The notes: a model not told the origin generated them from the letters alone. DNA of 64,000 bases from Monocercomonoides exilis (GCA_001643675.2 LSRY02000051.1:188501-252500); one strand, 5' to 3'; shown: positions 26,121 through 37,852, numbered from the stretch's first letter. Translations and numbers: made by a program.

Positions 26121-26688
26121 AGATGATTGCCTTCTCGTTCTTCGTTCTGTTTTTAAGCTGATGATTGTTTGTTATTGTTATTATTGTTGTGTGATTGTGT
26201 TATGTTTATGGTAATTTCTCTCATTGCTTGTCTTAATTTGATTATTGTTTAAATATTTTCTGAATGCTGCGTGAAATGTTGCATTATTTATGTATTTCAC
26301 TTCCCTCTTTCATTCACTTCGCCTTTCTTATCTCCAATTGGCCATTTCACTTCAATTCATTTCCGCAAAAAAAAAGACAATACAAAAGATCAATTTAAAC
26401 TCTTATTAACAAAAAAAAAAAAAAAAAAATGTTGTTGTAATGGAAAACGACGAAGATCGTTTATTCCTATCGACAGATAATAACAGCAAATGACTCGTTT
26501 CAAACTGAACAGAAAAAGATGAATCAAAAAAAATTTGAAAATGAAAAAATATGAAAATGAAAAACTCTGAGCTCAAACAGCTTTAGTAAGTCATGAAAAT
26601 ACGATTGAAAATTAAACAGTTAGAGAAATTACACAAGAAAAGTATATTGAACAAATATATTACATTACATATAAAATTAGCATTATAG
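26121..26688. other. convergent spacer
   Basis: It lies between the stops of the NEK-like kinase (+) and a beta-helix protein (-). It holds an A-run of about 19 nt near 26411-26429 and nothing gene-like. Confidence 0.5.
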
Positions 26689-28890
26689 CTAAGGGAAAGA
26701 CGACTGGTATTGAGTGAGTGAAGGGTCCACCGTTGGCGGGCATGCAAACACCAAATTGTTTGTTGATGGAATGGCTGGAGGCGCCGAAGGTACAGGATCG
26801 TATGGAGTGATTGAAATATGCGGTGGAAGGCGAGGCAAAATCACTTGAGGGGAACGTGAAGGAGGCGACAGAGTGGGAGACGGAGCAGGTGTCGCATAAG
26901 GCGCGTCAAACAATGAAGTGTCACGCGCTGTCAGAAGCATTGCTGAGTCAGCACTGACATTTGTGGAGTAAGAATAGCTGGATGCGCTTTGTGGGGGTAG
27001 TGAATCGTTGTATGATCGAATGGGAAGTGAAGGATAACGCTGATTCAAAAGATCAGACTGGCTGCCATTTGACTGCGATGTGCTGCGCCTTGAACGCGAG
27101 CCACACGCCCCGCAGCACATGCAAAGAGCGACAACAGCAACAAAAATAACGGCTGCCACAACTGGAGTCACCCACTTCGGCTTTGGGTCTGAGTCTGGAT
27201 CAGCACCATTGCATTTCCCACCAATCCACGAATCGTCCTTGTCATCTTCGCCAATGCTGAATTTTGGTGTCTGACTGTTTGATTCGCATTTTGTAAACAA
27301 TCCTTTGCAGGCAAGCTCATTCTCCCAGGTGGAGTCGGCTGCCACGTCTTGCCCATGCTCTCCTGCAGTGTTTGTGTGGAAAGTGCAGTGCGAAAATTTC
27401 AAGCCAGCTCCACTCTTTGGCGTGCCAGATAGAAGCACTGCCCCACCTCTCCCAACATTTGCCGAACAGCTTGTGAAAGTGCATGACAATATAAGCACAC
27501 TCTCCACCAAAGAATCAAAGCAAATTCCTCCTCCACCCAGCGACTCAAAAGCGCCTGATGCCATTAAATGAAGAGTCACGAAAGAAGAAGAACTCGATGA
27601 CGAACTTCCTGAAGTACATCTATCAAAGGTGCAGTTGTCAATTGAATAAGATAAAGCAGCAGAATTTATGATGCATCCTCCGCCTCTTCCATTGGTAGCT
27701 GAGCACACAGTAAAAGTACTGCCGCTAAGCACAAATCGTTCCCCAAAGCATATCCCACCACCATTGTTACCTGCTGAGCAGTTCACAAATGAAGAATTTT
27801 CAACAGATAGAACAGAGCTTACAAAAGAAGATGCAACACAAATACCGCCACCACATCCATCAAACTCTGAATCGTCGTTACCGGTTGTCAAACTGTGGCC
27901 TTTCGTGCTGGACGACAATGAAGAAACAGAAGGTTTACAGACGCATCCCTCAAATTTGCAATCTATAACCTTCAATATCCCTCCAGCTCCTTCAACAGTT
28001 AAAGCACCACCACATCCGGCATTTGATATTCCTGAAAATGTGTCGTGTTTTAATGTTGCATTAACCTTTTCTGTTTTATGCTTTTTGTAGTTCCATTTGC
28101 AAAACAAATATGATGAATTTAGTGAGACAAAAGATTCGCTGAATAATCCATGAACCAATCCTCCATAAAATGCGTTTTCAATTCCTTCGAATGTATTGCT
28201 CTCAAAATTGCAGCTTTCTGTTTGATAATGAGATTTTTCTTGTTGAAAACTTAATTCTAATGCCCGATTTGAATAAGTTGAATTTCGGAAATGACAATTG
28301 TGCATTGATAAACGTTGTGAATTCTCATTTTCCAAAAAAGGATATCTACCAACGATAGCAAAAGCTGTCAAAGTGGAATCAATCATCGAAGTTGATCCTC
28401 CTTCTGGACCATTTAGAATCACAGTTTCAACGAACGGTGAACAATTTTGAAAGATGAATGAAATGTTTCTCATTTCTGTATAACCTCCATTTGAAATTAT
28501 AAGACCGTTCAGCACAGTATTTATAAGAACTGAACAATCGCTTAGCAGTAAAGAGCCATTTAAACTTACTTCTGCAACAACAGACCCTTCTTCAAAAGTA
28601 AAATTCACAGATTCCAATTTTAACGTTGAATTTTTAACAAGAAACAAGGGCCCATTCAATTTTGAATTATCCATTGAAACTGTAGTTTCTGAAATACCGC
28701 GAATATTCAGTTTAGAAGAGAATACAGGAATTGAAGCAGAAATGAAATGATCTGATTCAATCAGCAAACAAGCTGCATTTTGTACTTTTAGGACTTGCGC
28801 AACAGAATTATGAAGATTGTTGCAAGGAATGTTTTCTGCGCAAGCAAAGCACCATGTAGTCAATGCAGTTAGGAGGAAACATATCTCCAT
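26689..28890 (-). CDS. beta-helix type I membrane protein with short tail
   Basis: A single exon of 733 codons from ATG 28890. A signal peptide is clear (MEICFLLTALTTWCFACA). The ectodomain to about residue 560 is a parallel beta-helix: repeated GGGICF/GGGICV, Asn-Cys-Ser rungs and one long SSSSSS loop. A membrane helix lies near 573-595 (VTPVVAAVIFVAVVALCMCC), followed by a basic stop-transfer stretch and a Ser/Pro/Tyr-rich tail of about 135 residues. Unlike the 3,054-residue paralogue it has no kinase-like domain and only one helix module. It is probably a surface protein of the same superfamily; ligand and function are unknown. Confidence 0.85.
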   Translation of the reverse strand: MEICFLLTALTTWCFACAENIPCNNLHNSVAQVLKVQNAACLLIESDHFISASIPVFSSKLNIRGISETTVSMDNSKLNGPLFLVKNSTLKLESVNFTFEEGSVVAEVSLNGSLLLSDCSVLINTVLNGLIISNGGYTEMRNISFIFQNCSPFVETVILNGPEGGSTSMIDSTLTAFAIVGRYPFLENENSQRLSMHNCHFRNSTYSNRALELSFQQEKSHYQTESCNFESNTFEGIENAFYGGLVHGLFSESFVSLNSSYLFCKWNYKKHKTEKVNATLKHDTFSGISNAGCGGALTVEGAGGILKVIDCKFEGCVCKPSVSSLSSSTKGHSLTTGNDDSEFDGCGGGICVASSFVSSVLSVENSSFVNCSAGNNGGGICFGERFVLSGSTFTVCSATNGRGGGCIINSAALSYSIDNCTFDRCTSGSSSSSSSSFVTLHLMASGAFESLGGGGICFDSLVESVLILSCTFTSCSANVGRGGAVLLSGTPKSGAGLKFSHCTFHTNTAGEHGQDVAADSTWENELACKGLFTKCESNSQTPKFSIGEDDKDDSWIGGKCNGADPDSDPKPKWVTPVVAAVIFVAVVALCMCCGACGSRSRRSTSQSNGSQSDLLNQRYPSLPIRSYNDSLPPQSASSYSYSTNVSADSAMLLTARDTSLFDAPYATPAPSPTLSPPSRSPQVILPRLPPHISITPYDPVPSAPPAIPSTNNLVFACPPTVDPSLTQYQSSFP

Positions 28891-29247
28891 AATTATAATT
28901 GATATTCAATAATGGTAATTTTTTTTTCGCCTTTTTCGTATTCACTCAATATTCATATCAATGATTAGTTAAAATTACATATATATGTTTTATATGCATT
29001 TTTAACCCAACTTTATTGGAAAGAATTTTCTTTTCATTCACAATTGTTTTTTATTTTTTATGAATGACTTCTTTATCATTTATGGCTTGAAAACTCCATT
29101 TTCTATGCAAAGAGTAACTTGAAGGGATAGTGTGATGTGAACGCAAAATAACGTGTTATAAATTAAAAAAACGAGTGAGTTGAAGATATATCTGCAAGCA
29201 TAACTAAAATATGCATCTAGTCACAATCTAAACAAAATTAACATATT
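28891..29247. other. AT-rich spacer
   Basis: It lies between two minus-strand genes: the SEC24 stop at 29248 and the start of the beta-helix protein at 28890. It should hold the latter's promoter, but no motif is recognisable. Confidence 0.45.
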
Positions 29248-32200
29248 CTACTTGCTCGTCGCTTCTCTATGGATGGACTGCAAAAATTCGAAGTATGTTG
29301 GCTTTTTGAATGAATGGTCGTCTGTCATAGCGGCAATGAACTGCTGGTACTTCCTGTTGTTCTGTACTCTTTCAGTCTCTGTCATCTCTCCTGTCTGCTG
29401 GGTGGAGTCAGCTGTTGGTGCAACAGACAATATCTGGTGCACAATTGAAGGATACCTGTGGCACTGCGAGTCTCTCTGCACCATCGCAAAGAACTGCCTC
29501 AGGAGAGCCCTCTGCGGCGTGTCGCTCTCTGCGTTTGCTGCCAGCAAGAAGGATGTTGCTGGGGCAGTAGAAGTTGGAGAAGAGAGGGCAGGCTGCTGAG
29601 GGAAGAGCGACTTCACAGCCTGCACCAGCTCTGGATCAGCATTGCTCCCCATAACAATCGTCTGTCTAATGCCATCGTCCAGTAGTGCGATGTCCGTTGT
29701 GTTGAAGTACTCAAACGAGAGGGCAGACACCTCTGGCGCCTGCAGCACCTCTGAGAAGTCGGCAGAGCGTGTTCGAGCGGCTGTCTCGCACATTCCCGTG
29801 AGGAGGAACAGACGCGGATACAAGTTCAGCATCAGCAGACGAGGCGACGCTGCCACAAAGAACGAGGCGCAGGCAATGCGCTCGTCCAACGTGGTGCCTG
29901 AGTTCAGCCCGCGGAGCAGAGGGCTCTTGAACAGCGATAGGAGATATGACGGCAGCTCCATCAATGCTGTTGGGAGGAGCAGCTTTGTTGGGAAGTTCTG
30001 GTGGTCGGGAGTGGACAGGCGGTACGCACGGAACATGTGGGCAGCCTCTTCAAAGAGCTTCTGTTGGACTGCCTGCGCATTCATCTTGCGCGACAGCTGG
30101 GCGCCTTTGCGGGCATAGTAGCCAGTCACAGCATCCAAATCAGCTGCCTCAAACACAGAAACAACTGACTTCGCATTCGCCATGCGCAGAGTGTGCACAC
30201 GGATACGCTTCTGGTTTGCGGCGGTGGTGAACAAAGTAGCAATCTGAATATATGAATAGGGAAGCTTCGGAGAAATGCTTTCTTCATAGCCCAGTTCAAA
30301 GCACAGCGCAGAGTCCTCGTCCATCGCTGGTATCTGCAGCACATCTGTCTTCGGTGGGATGTGAGTAGCTCCAACAACTCCCTTCACATACAGCCCTTGG
30401 CTTGTCCTCACCCTAACTGAGCAGTCAAACACAGTCAGCCGCTGCAGTACCCTCAGCACATCAATCTGCAGCTCCTTCGCATCGCCCATGGCAGATGGGA
30501 TGTACCCGTCGTAGCGGTACAGATGTCCCCCCGTTGTTTGTGTGAGCCACTCGTAGTTCTCTGCATTGCAGTTCCTATCACCGCAGATGAAGCAGTCAAC
30601 AGACACACACTTCTTCGCACACTCTGCAGCAGCATCGATGAAGAAGGGTGCAACTGGTGGCAATGTAATGTCACTTTCTGGACCTGCCTCGCGTGTCTGC
30701 CCAGAGCCGCGGCCGACCAGCGAGGAGAGGAAAGAGGTGCCTGCCTGTGTGTAAGAGGGAGAAGCAGTGGAAGAAGAGTAGGATTGGCCGGCGCCTGAAC
30801 CGGAACCTGGGCCGATGGAAGGTGCAGATGACGTGAAGAAGAGCAGCTTGCCCTGCGACTGTGCCAGCGCATCGATGCACGCGCGGATGGCCACTCCAAC
30901 GCAGCACCCGTCGCCCAAAGACAACTCAGAAAGGAGGGAAGCATAAGCATTTGCCGACGAATCATCGTCGTCGAGGCCCAGCTCGTCGGCGGCAGAGGGC
31001 GTGGCAGAGGAGGAGAAGGACGATGCCATCGAGAACATCGACGGAATCGCAGTTAGGATCGAAATAAGAGCAGAACGTGCCTTTTTCATCGGAGGCTGAG
31101 AATTGGCTGAGAGAGGAGCGACTGGAAACTGGTTGTCCAAACATGCAGTGAATGTGAAGTCCTTTCCGTTCGGTGCAATTTCAAAGAAGTGCACTGTGCT
31201 CCCAAACGTCGCAATCACAACAGGCATCTCGGTTGCCCCGTGCGAAAACAGACCTTTCAACAGAGAATTATCTGCCTGGGCATCTGCTGCTACTGACGAG
31301 GAAGATGATGCAGATGAAGAGGAAGGCGAAGCAGACGATTCGGCGTTCTCGTCAGCTGACTCGGAACAGATAGCATCGATAGCGTATGCAAGTGCAGAGC
31401 AGACTGAGCGAGTGTACCCAGATGCCAGTGCTTGTGCGCTAACGTCAATAGCAAACACAAAGGATGGTTGACTGTTCGGATGTTGCACATATGCCTTCGG
31501 AGCAGTATAATCAACAGAGCAGTATTTATATTCAATGTTCGATGAAATGTCTCCCCGTATTCCAGCAGTGTTTGGCAGTGTATGACCTCCATCAGTTACT
31601 GATAAAAGATAAATGATAAAAAATCATCTTTTAGAAAATGTCATTTCAAATTAATGAATCACACATTCAGTCGAAACACCACAGAATGGACATGTAAATT
31701 GAAACCCATCTATTTTGTGAAATGGACTTAAGTATGACATGCATCGACGACACCTTGTTGGTTTTTCTGTGGTATTTGATATTAGAGGAACTTGCTCCTA
31801 TTGAAAAAACAATTTGGAATAAATTTATTTTAAAAAAATTACCCACAAAAACTTATCTCAATTAAACATACATCTCCTGCTTCGTTTGTAGCAAATGCTT
31901 GGGCAAGAACCACAAAAGGAAGTCCTATGTCTTTTAGAAGTGTTTCTGTTCTTGGTATTGAATAAGAAAAAGGACGGAGAAAGCGTGGAACACAATTTCC
32001 ATTGTCAACAACATCTTGAGGAATGGCAGATCTCAAAACTTCACGAAATTCCGCATTAAACATTAATGGCGGAATATTTCGTTTGGTTAATGTTTTGACA
32101 GGTGTTATGTTAAATTGGCGAGTTTTTCTGGGAGCTTCACTTGTGCTTTCATTAGGCAATTGCTGTTGGGAATATTGTGGAAGTGGTTGAGAAGGTTGGT

Positions 32201-32270
32201 GCTGGACAGTCGGTGGTGCAACAGGAGTGTCCTCAACAGTACTCCAAAAGTCTTGATACGGTCCGTGCAT
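29248..32270 (-). CDS. SEC24: SEC24, COPII coat cargo-binding subunit
   Basis: Exons 32270-31872, 31797-31665 and 31598-29248 join in frame to 960 residues, normal for SEC24. The order is: a Pro/Gln-rich N-terminus; VPRFLRPFSYSIPRT and GLPFVVLAQAFA before the zinc finger; a CX2C...CX2C zinc finger in exon 2 (RCRRCMSYLSP, then FTCPFCG); EYKYCSVDYTAPKAYV at the start of the trunk; FVFAIDVS opening the vWA-like trunk; then beta-barrel, helical (FNTTDIALLDDG is near the gelsolin part) and C-terminal gelsolin-like regions. With SEC23 it forms the inner COPII coat and selects ER cargo. Ser/Ala-rich inserts lie in the trunk (FSSSATPSAADE). The start at 32270 was taken as the first ATG in frame; an additional upstream exon cannot be excluded. 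Confidence 0.9.
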
Positions 32271-32734
32271 TTCTGCATATCATAAATAATGCATTTAGGT
32301 AATATTAATTGTTCATTTTTGAAATATTCAAATAAGGTTTTAAAACAAGAGAGACAAACTTAGCTCCAATAAAAATATCTAGACAGCAAATGGGAATGTG
32401 ATCTTTTCATTCACAAAATGAAAAAAAAAAATTTAATAAAATAAAAAAAGGAAAAATGATATTGTTCAAAAATAACAACTTCTTCAGAAATGAAAAGTTG
32501 ATCGTTTACCACAATGCAAGGAAAAACTTTTCATAATTTGAAAAGGAGTGGTATTAATTGACATTTCGTATTTGCAACTTTCTTTTTCAATTTCATTTTT
32601 ATAAAGTGCACGGTTGTAATACGAAATTGATTAAATCTCAAATACGATTCTTTATAATTGATAAAAACAAAAAATATCCTCTTTCATAAAGAGGTTGAAG
32701 AAAAATAACTCACAAATATTAGTTTCTATATACA
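32271..32734. promoter_or_regulatory. shared divergent upstream region of SEC24 and the OCRL-like gene
   Basis: These 464 nt separate two start codons that point away from each other, so both promoters must lie here or within the genes. It is AT-rich, and I can name no specific element. Confidence 0.4.
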
Positions 32735-35700
32735 ATGATTGACTCACATGGGCCATGCGAAAGTGATAGCAAAAAAGCATTTATCGTTTCAAAATCTGAA
32801 GATTACAAAAATACTTATTCATTGAATCTTCATGCTTCAATTGAATCAAATTCGTTTCAAATATTACGGACAGATAAACAAAATCTTAGTATGGAGCCTC
32901 ATGTTGAGAGTTGCTGTTCTTCTTCTTCTTCTTTTCAGTCAATTATCAATCAGGAAAATTCACCTAATTCAGACTTTAATCCTTATTGCATAAAATCACA
33001 AACAGAGGAGGAAACTGAGAGAAACTTCTATAAGGGCAAGCGGTCATTGATATCAAAGAACGAAAATGATTCTTTAATTGATCCTAACATCCACAATAAT
33101 TTTTCACAATCTGAGAAGGATATTCATATCAAAGAATCAGCTTTTGAACATCTTCAAACTAAAGATGGAAAGGTTGACCACGACACTGCCTGTTATCCGT
33201 CATTTCAAACTTTTCCTGTGCATTATTTTCATTCTGTTGGCTGTGTTCGGCATACTCAAAAGGAAGAGCGAAAATCATTTTATTCAAATCCATGCCAGCA
33301 AACTACTTCTGTTTCTAAATCCAAACCGCTAGCAGAAAAGGCCTCTTTTTATTCGTTTGGTTATGGAAGAGATAATCATTCATTTATTGAGTCAAACAAA
33401 AAAATAGCAATCTTCACGTGGAATGTGAACAATATGAATCCTCCTGATCAGTCCATGCTTGTGTCAATGATTTGTGAAATGCTTTGTGACAATTCTTCTT
33501 CACCAACATCTTCTTCGCACTCGTTGTTTGAGCCAGATATTGCGGTATTTGGGCTGCAGGAAGTCGATCTCACTGCTCAAGGTGTGCTGCAGGGAACAAC
33601 AGACAAAATGAAGCAATGGCAAACAGCTTTGGAAAGAGCACTGAATCAGTCTGTTTCAGCTGCAGGAGATGGGTCACGCAGCAAATATGTGAATGTGTCT
33701 GTCCAGCAGATGGCAGGTCTCTTTCTCGGTGTGTATGCACAAGAGACAACCTCATTATATGTTAAAGAGGTAGAAACAGCTTCTGTTGGCACTGGATTGC
33801 TGAATGCACTTGGTAACAAAGGGGGAGTTGCTGTGCGGTTCAGATGCCACAAGTCGCTCTTCACGTTTGTCAACGGACATCTTGCAGCGAACAAGAACTC
33901 GGTGGAGACCAGAAACAAGGACTACAACGAAATCGTCAGGCAAATTAGATTCACAAAAGCCGTTCTGCATTCGTCCACTGATCTTTCCTGTTGCATCTGC
34001 AAAGGCTGTGACAATCTCTCTGCCACAAACGAATGCTCTGATCTGTTCCACACAAACGCCCTTTTCTTCTTCGGTGACTTGAACTACCGCTTATCGACTG
34101 ACATTTCCACTGCTTTTTCACTTTTGTCTGAGCTTCGTCTTCTGAATGAGAAAGATTCATCTTCAGCGTCTTCTCAAACAGATACAGAAAATTCTTCATT
34201 TTGTACAAACACTGAACAAGAGGCACAATCAAAGCACTCATCAGTAAATAAAACTCCTCAAGCATCATCTCCTTCTTATCCTTCTTCTTATCCTTCTCTT
34301 TCTCTCAGTCTGCATCCATCATTCACTCGTCTCCTCTCTTTTGACGAGCTGCGGCAGCAGATGGTCTCCCACCGCGCATTCACCCTCTTCACCGAAGGCC
34401 CCATCACATTCCTGCCAACATACAAGTACGCCAAGATGAGCAGAGCATATGACAGCGCCTGGCTGTTTGATGTTCCTGAAGAGAAGAAGACAGACGACGA
34501 GAAAGCAGGACGATTTGAAAGCGCTCAGCTTCAGGTCAAACAAGCAGTGAATTCATCGAATGAACTAAAAGTCGCTTCTTCTCCACCATATCTTCCTCCT
34601 CCACCACCACCTCCTCCTCCTCCTCCTCCCCCTCCCCCTCCATTACGTCGTTCTCCAGCGTCTTCTCCTTCTCCTGCTCTTTCTCTTTCTTCTTCAGCTA
34701 AGCAGATGTCTTCAAGCACAATTCATTCGAGTCCATCTCCACCTTCAACAGAAAAGTCATCAAACTCATCAACCTCTTCATCTCCTTCAGACAAATCTCT
34801 ATCTGCCTCATCTTCTCAGCCTCCCTCAGCCTCTTCTCCAAAAAAGATAGAACGCCATTCATCGCCCAAGCTCCCAGCAGCTGTTGCCCAGCAGATCGAA
34901 GAGCTGAAGAAGAAGGCGCGGACACCCAGCTGGTGCGACAGGATTTTGTGGCTTGTTGGCGTTCCGCTCGAATATCAGACGAGCATCCAGCAGAATCCTT
35001 CTCGCTTTCTTCGCCATTCTGTGTGCTGTGCGGACAGTTGTGCTGGGAAAGTGGCTGAGAGGAAAGGGAGAATGGAGGAAATGAATGAAACAAACGAAAA
35101 ACGCTTCTCAACTTCACTCAAGAATGGCTCGAGAATTCAATCGTGTGTATCAGAATTTGGTGCATCAGCATCATCTCATCCTCAACCAGTTCGGCCTTCT
35201 TCTATTTCAAATGTCTCTTCAAAGAGTATATCTGAAGATTACAAAAGCCACACCATTTCTTCTCCATCCTTCTCATCCTCTTCATCTCCCAGTGTCTGCC
35301 TTCTTCCTCCTCCTTCGCCTTCTTCTCTCAGCCGCCCGCTGGCTTCTGCAGCACTCTCAACGCCATTTCCTTATCTCACTCCAGTTTCGCTCATTCGCTA
35401 CGGCCGCATTGAAAGCTGTCTGTGTTCTGATCACAGAGCAGTCTATGGCTTGTTCCATGTTGCGTGCTATGAAAGTGAAGAAGAGCTTCAGCCGAGAAAA
35501 GAAGGTGGAGGAAAAAAGAAAGAGCTAACGTCAGCTGCACTCGGCAGGCCATGCATTGCTCTTTCGTGTGCAGATGTCGATGGAGGTGTGATGAAAGTTG
35601 GGGATGTTGTGAAGAAAGAGGTGATTGCCACTAATCCGCACGACACTTTGTCTGCTACGTTTCACATTGTTCACTTGCCAAAGATGCAAATTTCACCAAA

Positions 35701-37336
35701 GCAGACTTCAGCTGATGCCTCTACTTTTTCTTCATCTTCAGCAATCTCATCCCACGAAGCATCATCGATCCAACCTCCTTCATCAAAAACTGCTTCTTCT
35801 CCTTCTTCTTCAATTGACCCACTTGTTGTTTGCATTGATCCCAAGTCAGGTACCCTTCAACCCGGTCAATCTCTATCCATTTCTATTTCAATGCAATTGG
35901 ATGCAGAAGCACTTTTCTCTCTCCAAAGCAAAGAACACAACAGCCACTCTCATTTGCTGCTTTCTGCTGATCGGCTGGTGTCTGTCCATGGAGGCGATGC
36001 TGTTAAGCTGTCCATCCATTGCACTTCCCAGGATTCGTGTGTTGGTGGATGCTTATCTGTTGATGGTGAATCTTCCATAAAATGTGCTAATCAAGTAGAA
36101 GAGGCAATAAATGATACAACAGATTCAAAACAGATCATGCTGTCTAATTCAAACCATGTTGAACTCTGCGGCAAAGCATTTGACTGCTCGTGTGTTCCCT
36201 CGTCTCTTTCTGAACTTGTCCGCTTTGCTGTCAGTCTGCTTCCTTCTCCTCAAAATAGCGGAGATGATCCTCATTCTTCTTCCGTTCCTCTTTCCTCTTC
36301 TGATCTCCTCGAATCTGTTGCATCAGTTCATCGCACACTCCTCAGCTGCTCCATCACCCAGCACCGTTTCTCCTCTATCAACTTCTCTGCGGCATATCAG
36401 CGCCATTCGTATTCTCACTCAACAAAAGCCAATCGCGTGCAACATCAGTTGAAGCGCAATTCTGTTGCACTGCTTCCTCCTCCTTCCTCTTCGACTGCCT
36501 CAAAATCTCCCTTTTTGTCTTATTCTTCAGATCCTTCGCTGACTCCTTCTCTTCCATCTCATTGTTCAGATCACAAAACATCGCATCCTTCTTCTTCTCC
36601 TTTTTCTTCTTCTTCTTCTCATGTGAATACAGTAACAACTGATTCGCTATTACCCTCCAGTGTCTTTGATGATTATCCAACCATTTGTGAGCCTCTCCTT
36701 TCTCTACCTTCTGCTTCCGAGTGGTTTGAACTCGAACCGCTGCTTCTGATTCTCAGAGACTCACTCGACACTCACAATTGTTTGTCTTTTTCTTCATTCT
36801 CCTCTCAAAAGCACATTGAGACCAAGGCAATGTTCTCCATTACTCTTCATATGATCCTTCTTGTTTTGGCTTCGATGGTTCCTGTGCCTATTCTACCGCC
36901 TCTGCTTCTTCAGAATTATCTCTCAGACCATCACTCAAAATGCGATGTGTTCTGCTTTAATGTTTCTTCCATTGCAAATGATCTTTCACAGCTGCCGTCT
37001 TCAAACAAGGCTACTTTTTTGTTTATTGTGCATTTTGTGCGACATCTCATACGAATTCCGTCTTCTCCTTCTTGCTGGCCAACTCGTTCGTCATGTCCTG
37101 CTTCATCTGTTCAGTCCTCTCTGTCTTCCTCTTCCTCCTCTTCCTCTTTGAATTCACTTGATGAAACAGTCAAAATATTTCGGATAGTTTTGTTTTCTCT
37201 TTTTGGTAACGTTTTGTTCCATTTCAATTCTCTTGTTGTGTCTGAAGAGAGTCTGAAGTGCCATCAGCTCTGCGCTTCTTTTATTGAATTCTGTGTTGAT
37301 AATTGCGATGAGTTACAATCACTTTTACAACGTTAA
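32735..37336 (+). CDS. OCRL: OCRL/INPP5B-like inositol polyphosphate 5-phosphatase
   Basis: An intronless 1,533-codon frame from ATG 32735. After a divergent N-terminus comes the 5-phosphatase core: IFTWNVNNMNPP (near 227), FGLQEVDL, GNKGGVAVRF, FVNGHLAANK (near 378), FFGDLNYRLS (near 446), ITFLPTYKYAKM, ARTPSWCDRILW (near 730) and LCSDHRAVYGLF (near 898). An ASH-like domain follows (PHDTLSATFHIVHLP...IDPKSGTLQPGQ), then a C-terminal RhoGAP-like domain (VPVPILPPLLL, SNKATFLFIVHFVRHLI). That order is diagnostic of OCRL/INPP5B. It should remove the 5-phosphate of PI(4,5)P2 on endosomal and Golgi membranes. Poly-Pro and Ser-rich inserts split the catalytic domain twice (about 34550-34900 and 35060-35390). 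No catalytic Arg finger is obvious in the GAP-like domain, as in animal OCRL. Confidence 0.9.
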   Translation: MIDSHGPCESDSKKAFIVSKSEDYKNTYSLNLHASIESNSFQILRTDKQNLSMEPHVESCCSSSSSFQSIINQENSPNSDFNPYCIKSQTEEETERNFYKGKRSLISKNENDSLIDPNIHNNFSQSEKDIHIKESAFEHLQTKDGKVDHDTACYPSFQTFPVHYFHSVGCVRHTQKEERKSFYSNPCQQTTSVSKSKPLAEKASFYSFGYGRDNHSFIESNKKIAIFTWNVNNMNPPDQSMLVSMICEMLCDNSSSPTSSSHSLFEPDIAVFGLQEVDLTAQGVLQGTTDKMKQWQTALERALNQSVSAAGDGSRSKYVNVSVQQMAGLFLGVYAQETTSLYVKEVETASVGTGLLNALGNKGGVAVRFRCHKSLFTFVNGHLAANKNSVETRNKDYNEIVRQIRFTKAVLHSSTDLSCCICKGCDNLSATNECSDLFHTNALFFFGDLNYRLSTDISTAFSLLSELRLLNEKDSSSASSQTDTENSSFCTNTEQEAQSKHSSVNKTPQASSPSYPSSYPSLSLSLHPSFTRLLSFDELRQQMVSHRAFTLFTEGPITFLPTYKYAKMSRAYDSAWLFDVPEEKKTDDEKAGRFESAQLQVKQAVNSSNELKVASSPPYLPPPPPPPPPPPPPPPPLRRSPASSPSPALSLSSSAKQMSSSTIHSSPSPPSTEKSSNSSTSSSPSDKSLSASSSQPPSASSPKKIERHSSPKLPAAVAQQIEELKKKARTPSWCDRILWLVGVPLEYQTSIQQNPSRFLRHSVCCADSCAGKVAERKGRMEEMNETNEKRFSTSLKNGSRIQSCVSEFGASASSHPQPVRPSSISNVSSKSISEDYKSHTISSPSFSSSSSPSVCLLPPPSPSSLSRPLASAALSTPFPYLTPVSLIRYGRIESCLCSDHRAVYGLFHVACYESEEELQPRKEGGGKKKELTSAALGRPCIALSCADVDGGVMKVGDVVKKEVIATNPHDTLSATFHIVHLPKMQISPKQTSADASTFSSSSAISSHEASSIQPPSSKTASSPSSSIDPLVVCIDPKSGTLQPGQSLSISISMQLDAEALFSLQSKEHNSHSHLLLSADRLVSVHGGDAVKLSIHCTSQDSCVGGCLSVDGESSIKCANQVEEAINDTTDSKQIMLSNSNHVELCGKAFDCSCVPSSLSELVRFAVSLLPSPQNSGDDPHSSSVPLSSSDLLESVASVHRTLLSCSITQHRFSSINFSAAYQRHSYSHSTKANRVQHQLKRNSVALLPPPSSSTASKSPFLSYSSDPSLTPSLPSHCSDHKTSHPSSSPFSSSSSHVNTVTTDSLLPSSVFDDYPTICEPLLSLPSASEWFELEPLLLILRDSLDTHNCLSFSSFSSQKHIETKAMFSITLHMILLVLASMVPVPILPPLLLQNYLSDHHSKCDVFCFNVSSIANDLSQLPSSNKATFLFIVHFVRHLIRIPSSPSCWPTRSSCPASSVQSSLSSSSSSSSLNSLDETVKIFRIVLFSLFGNVLFHFNSLVVSEESLKCHQLCASFIEFCVDNCDELQSLLQR

Positions 37337-37852
37337 GCTTTTGTTTCTTCAATTTTTATTTATTTTTTTATTTTTTGTTTTTTGTTTCGATTGTTTTCGT
37401 TTTCTCGAGTGAATTTTAAAAAAAAAAAAGTGTTATTTTGATGGGCTCTATAATGAATGAACTGAAAAAACAAGGGTGACTGCAGAAACAATTTACAGGA
37501 AATCCCAAAGACAAACAAATTCTCGCGGTTTGCAAGCTTAACATTAAAAAAGGAAATAAAAAAAGAAAAGAAAAAGAAACTTGCACATCACAAACGATGC
37601 AAAAGAAAGGAAAATGGACTGATGAATTTATAAAAATAAAAATAAAAATTTAACTAATTAATTAATCTGCAGAAATATTCCAAAAACAAAATCTCAAAAG
37701 ATAACCTGCTGAGGCAGATAGGCGGAAAAAAGTTAACCAAGTGCCAACTAAACAGCAAAAAAATTCTTTTCAAAAGAAATTCACAACAAAAGAACACAAA
37801 AAATTAGATGATAATCAGATAAAACTAAAATTCCAAGAGTGCCTCGTGAATG
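37337..37852. other. convergent spacer
   Basis: It lies between the OCRL-like stop and the stop of the minus-strand ABC ATPase. AT-rich with short A-runs; nothing gene-like. Confidence 0.5.
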
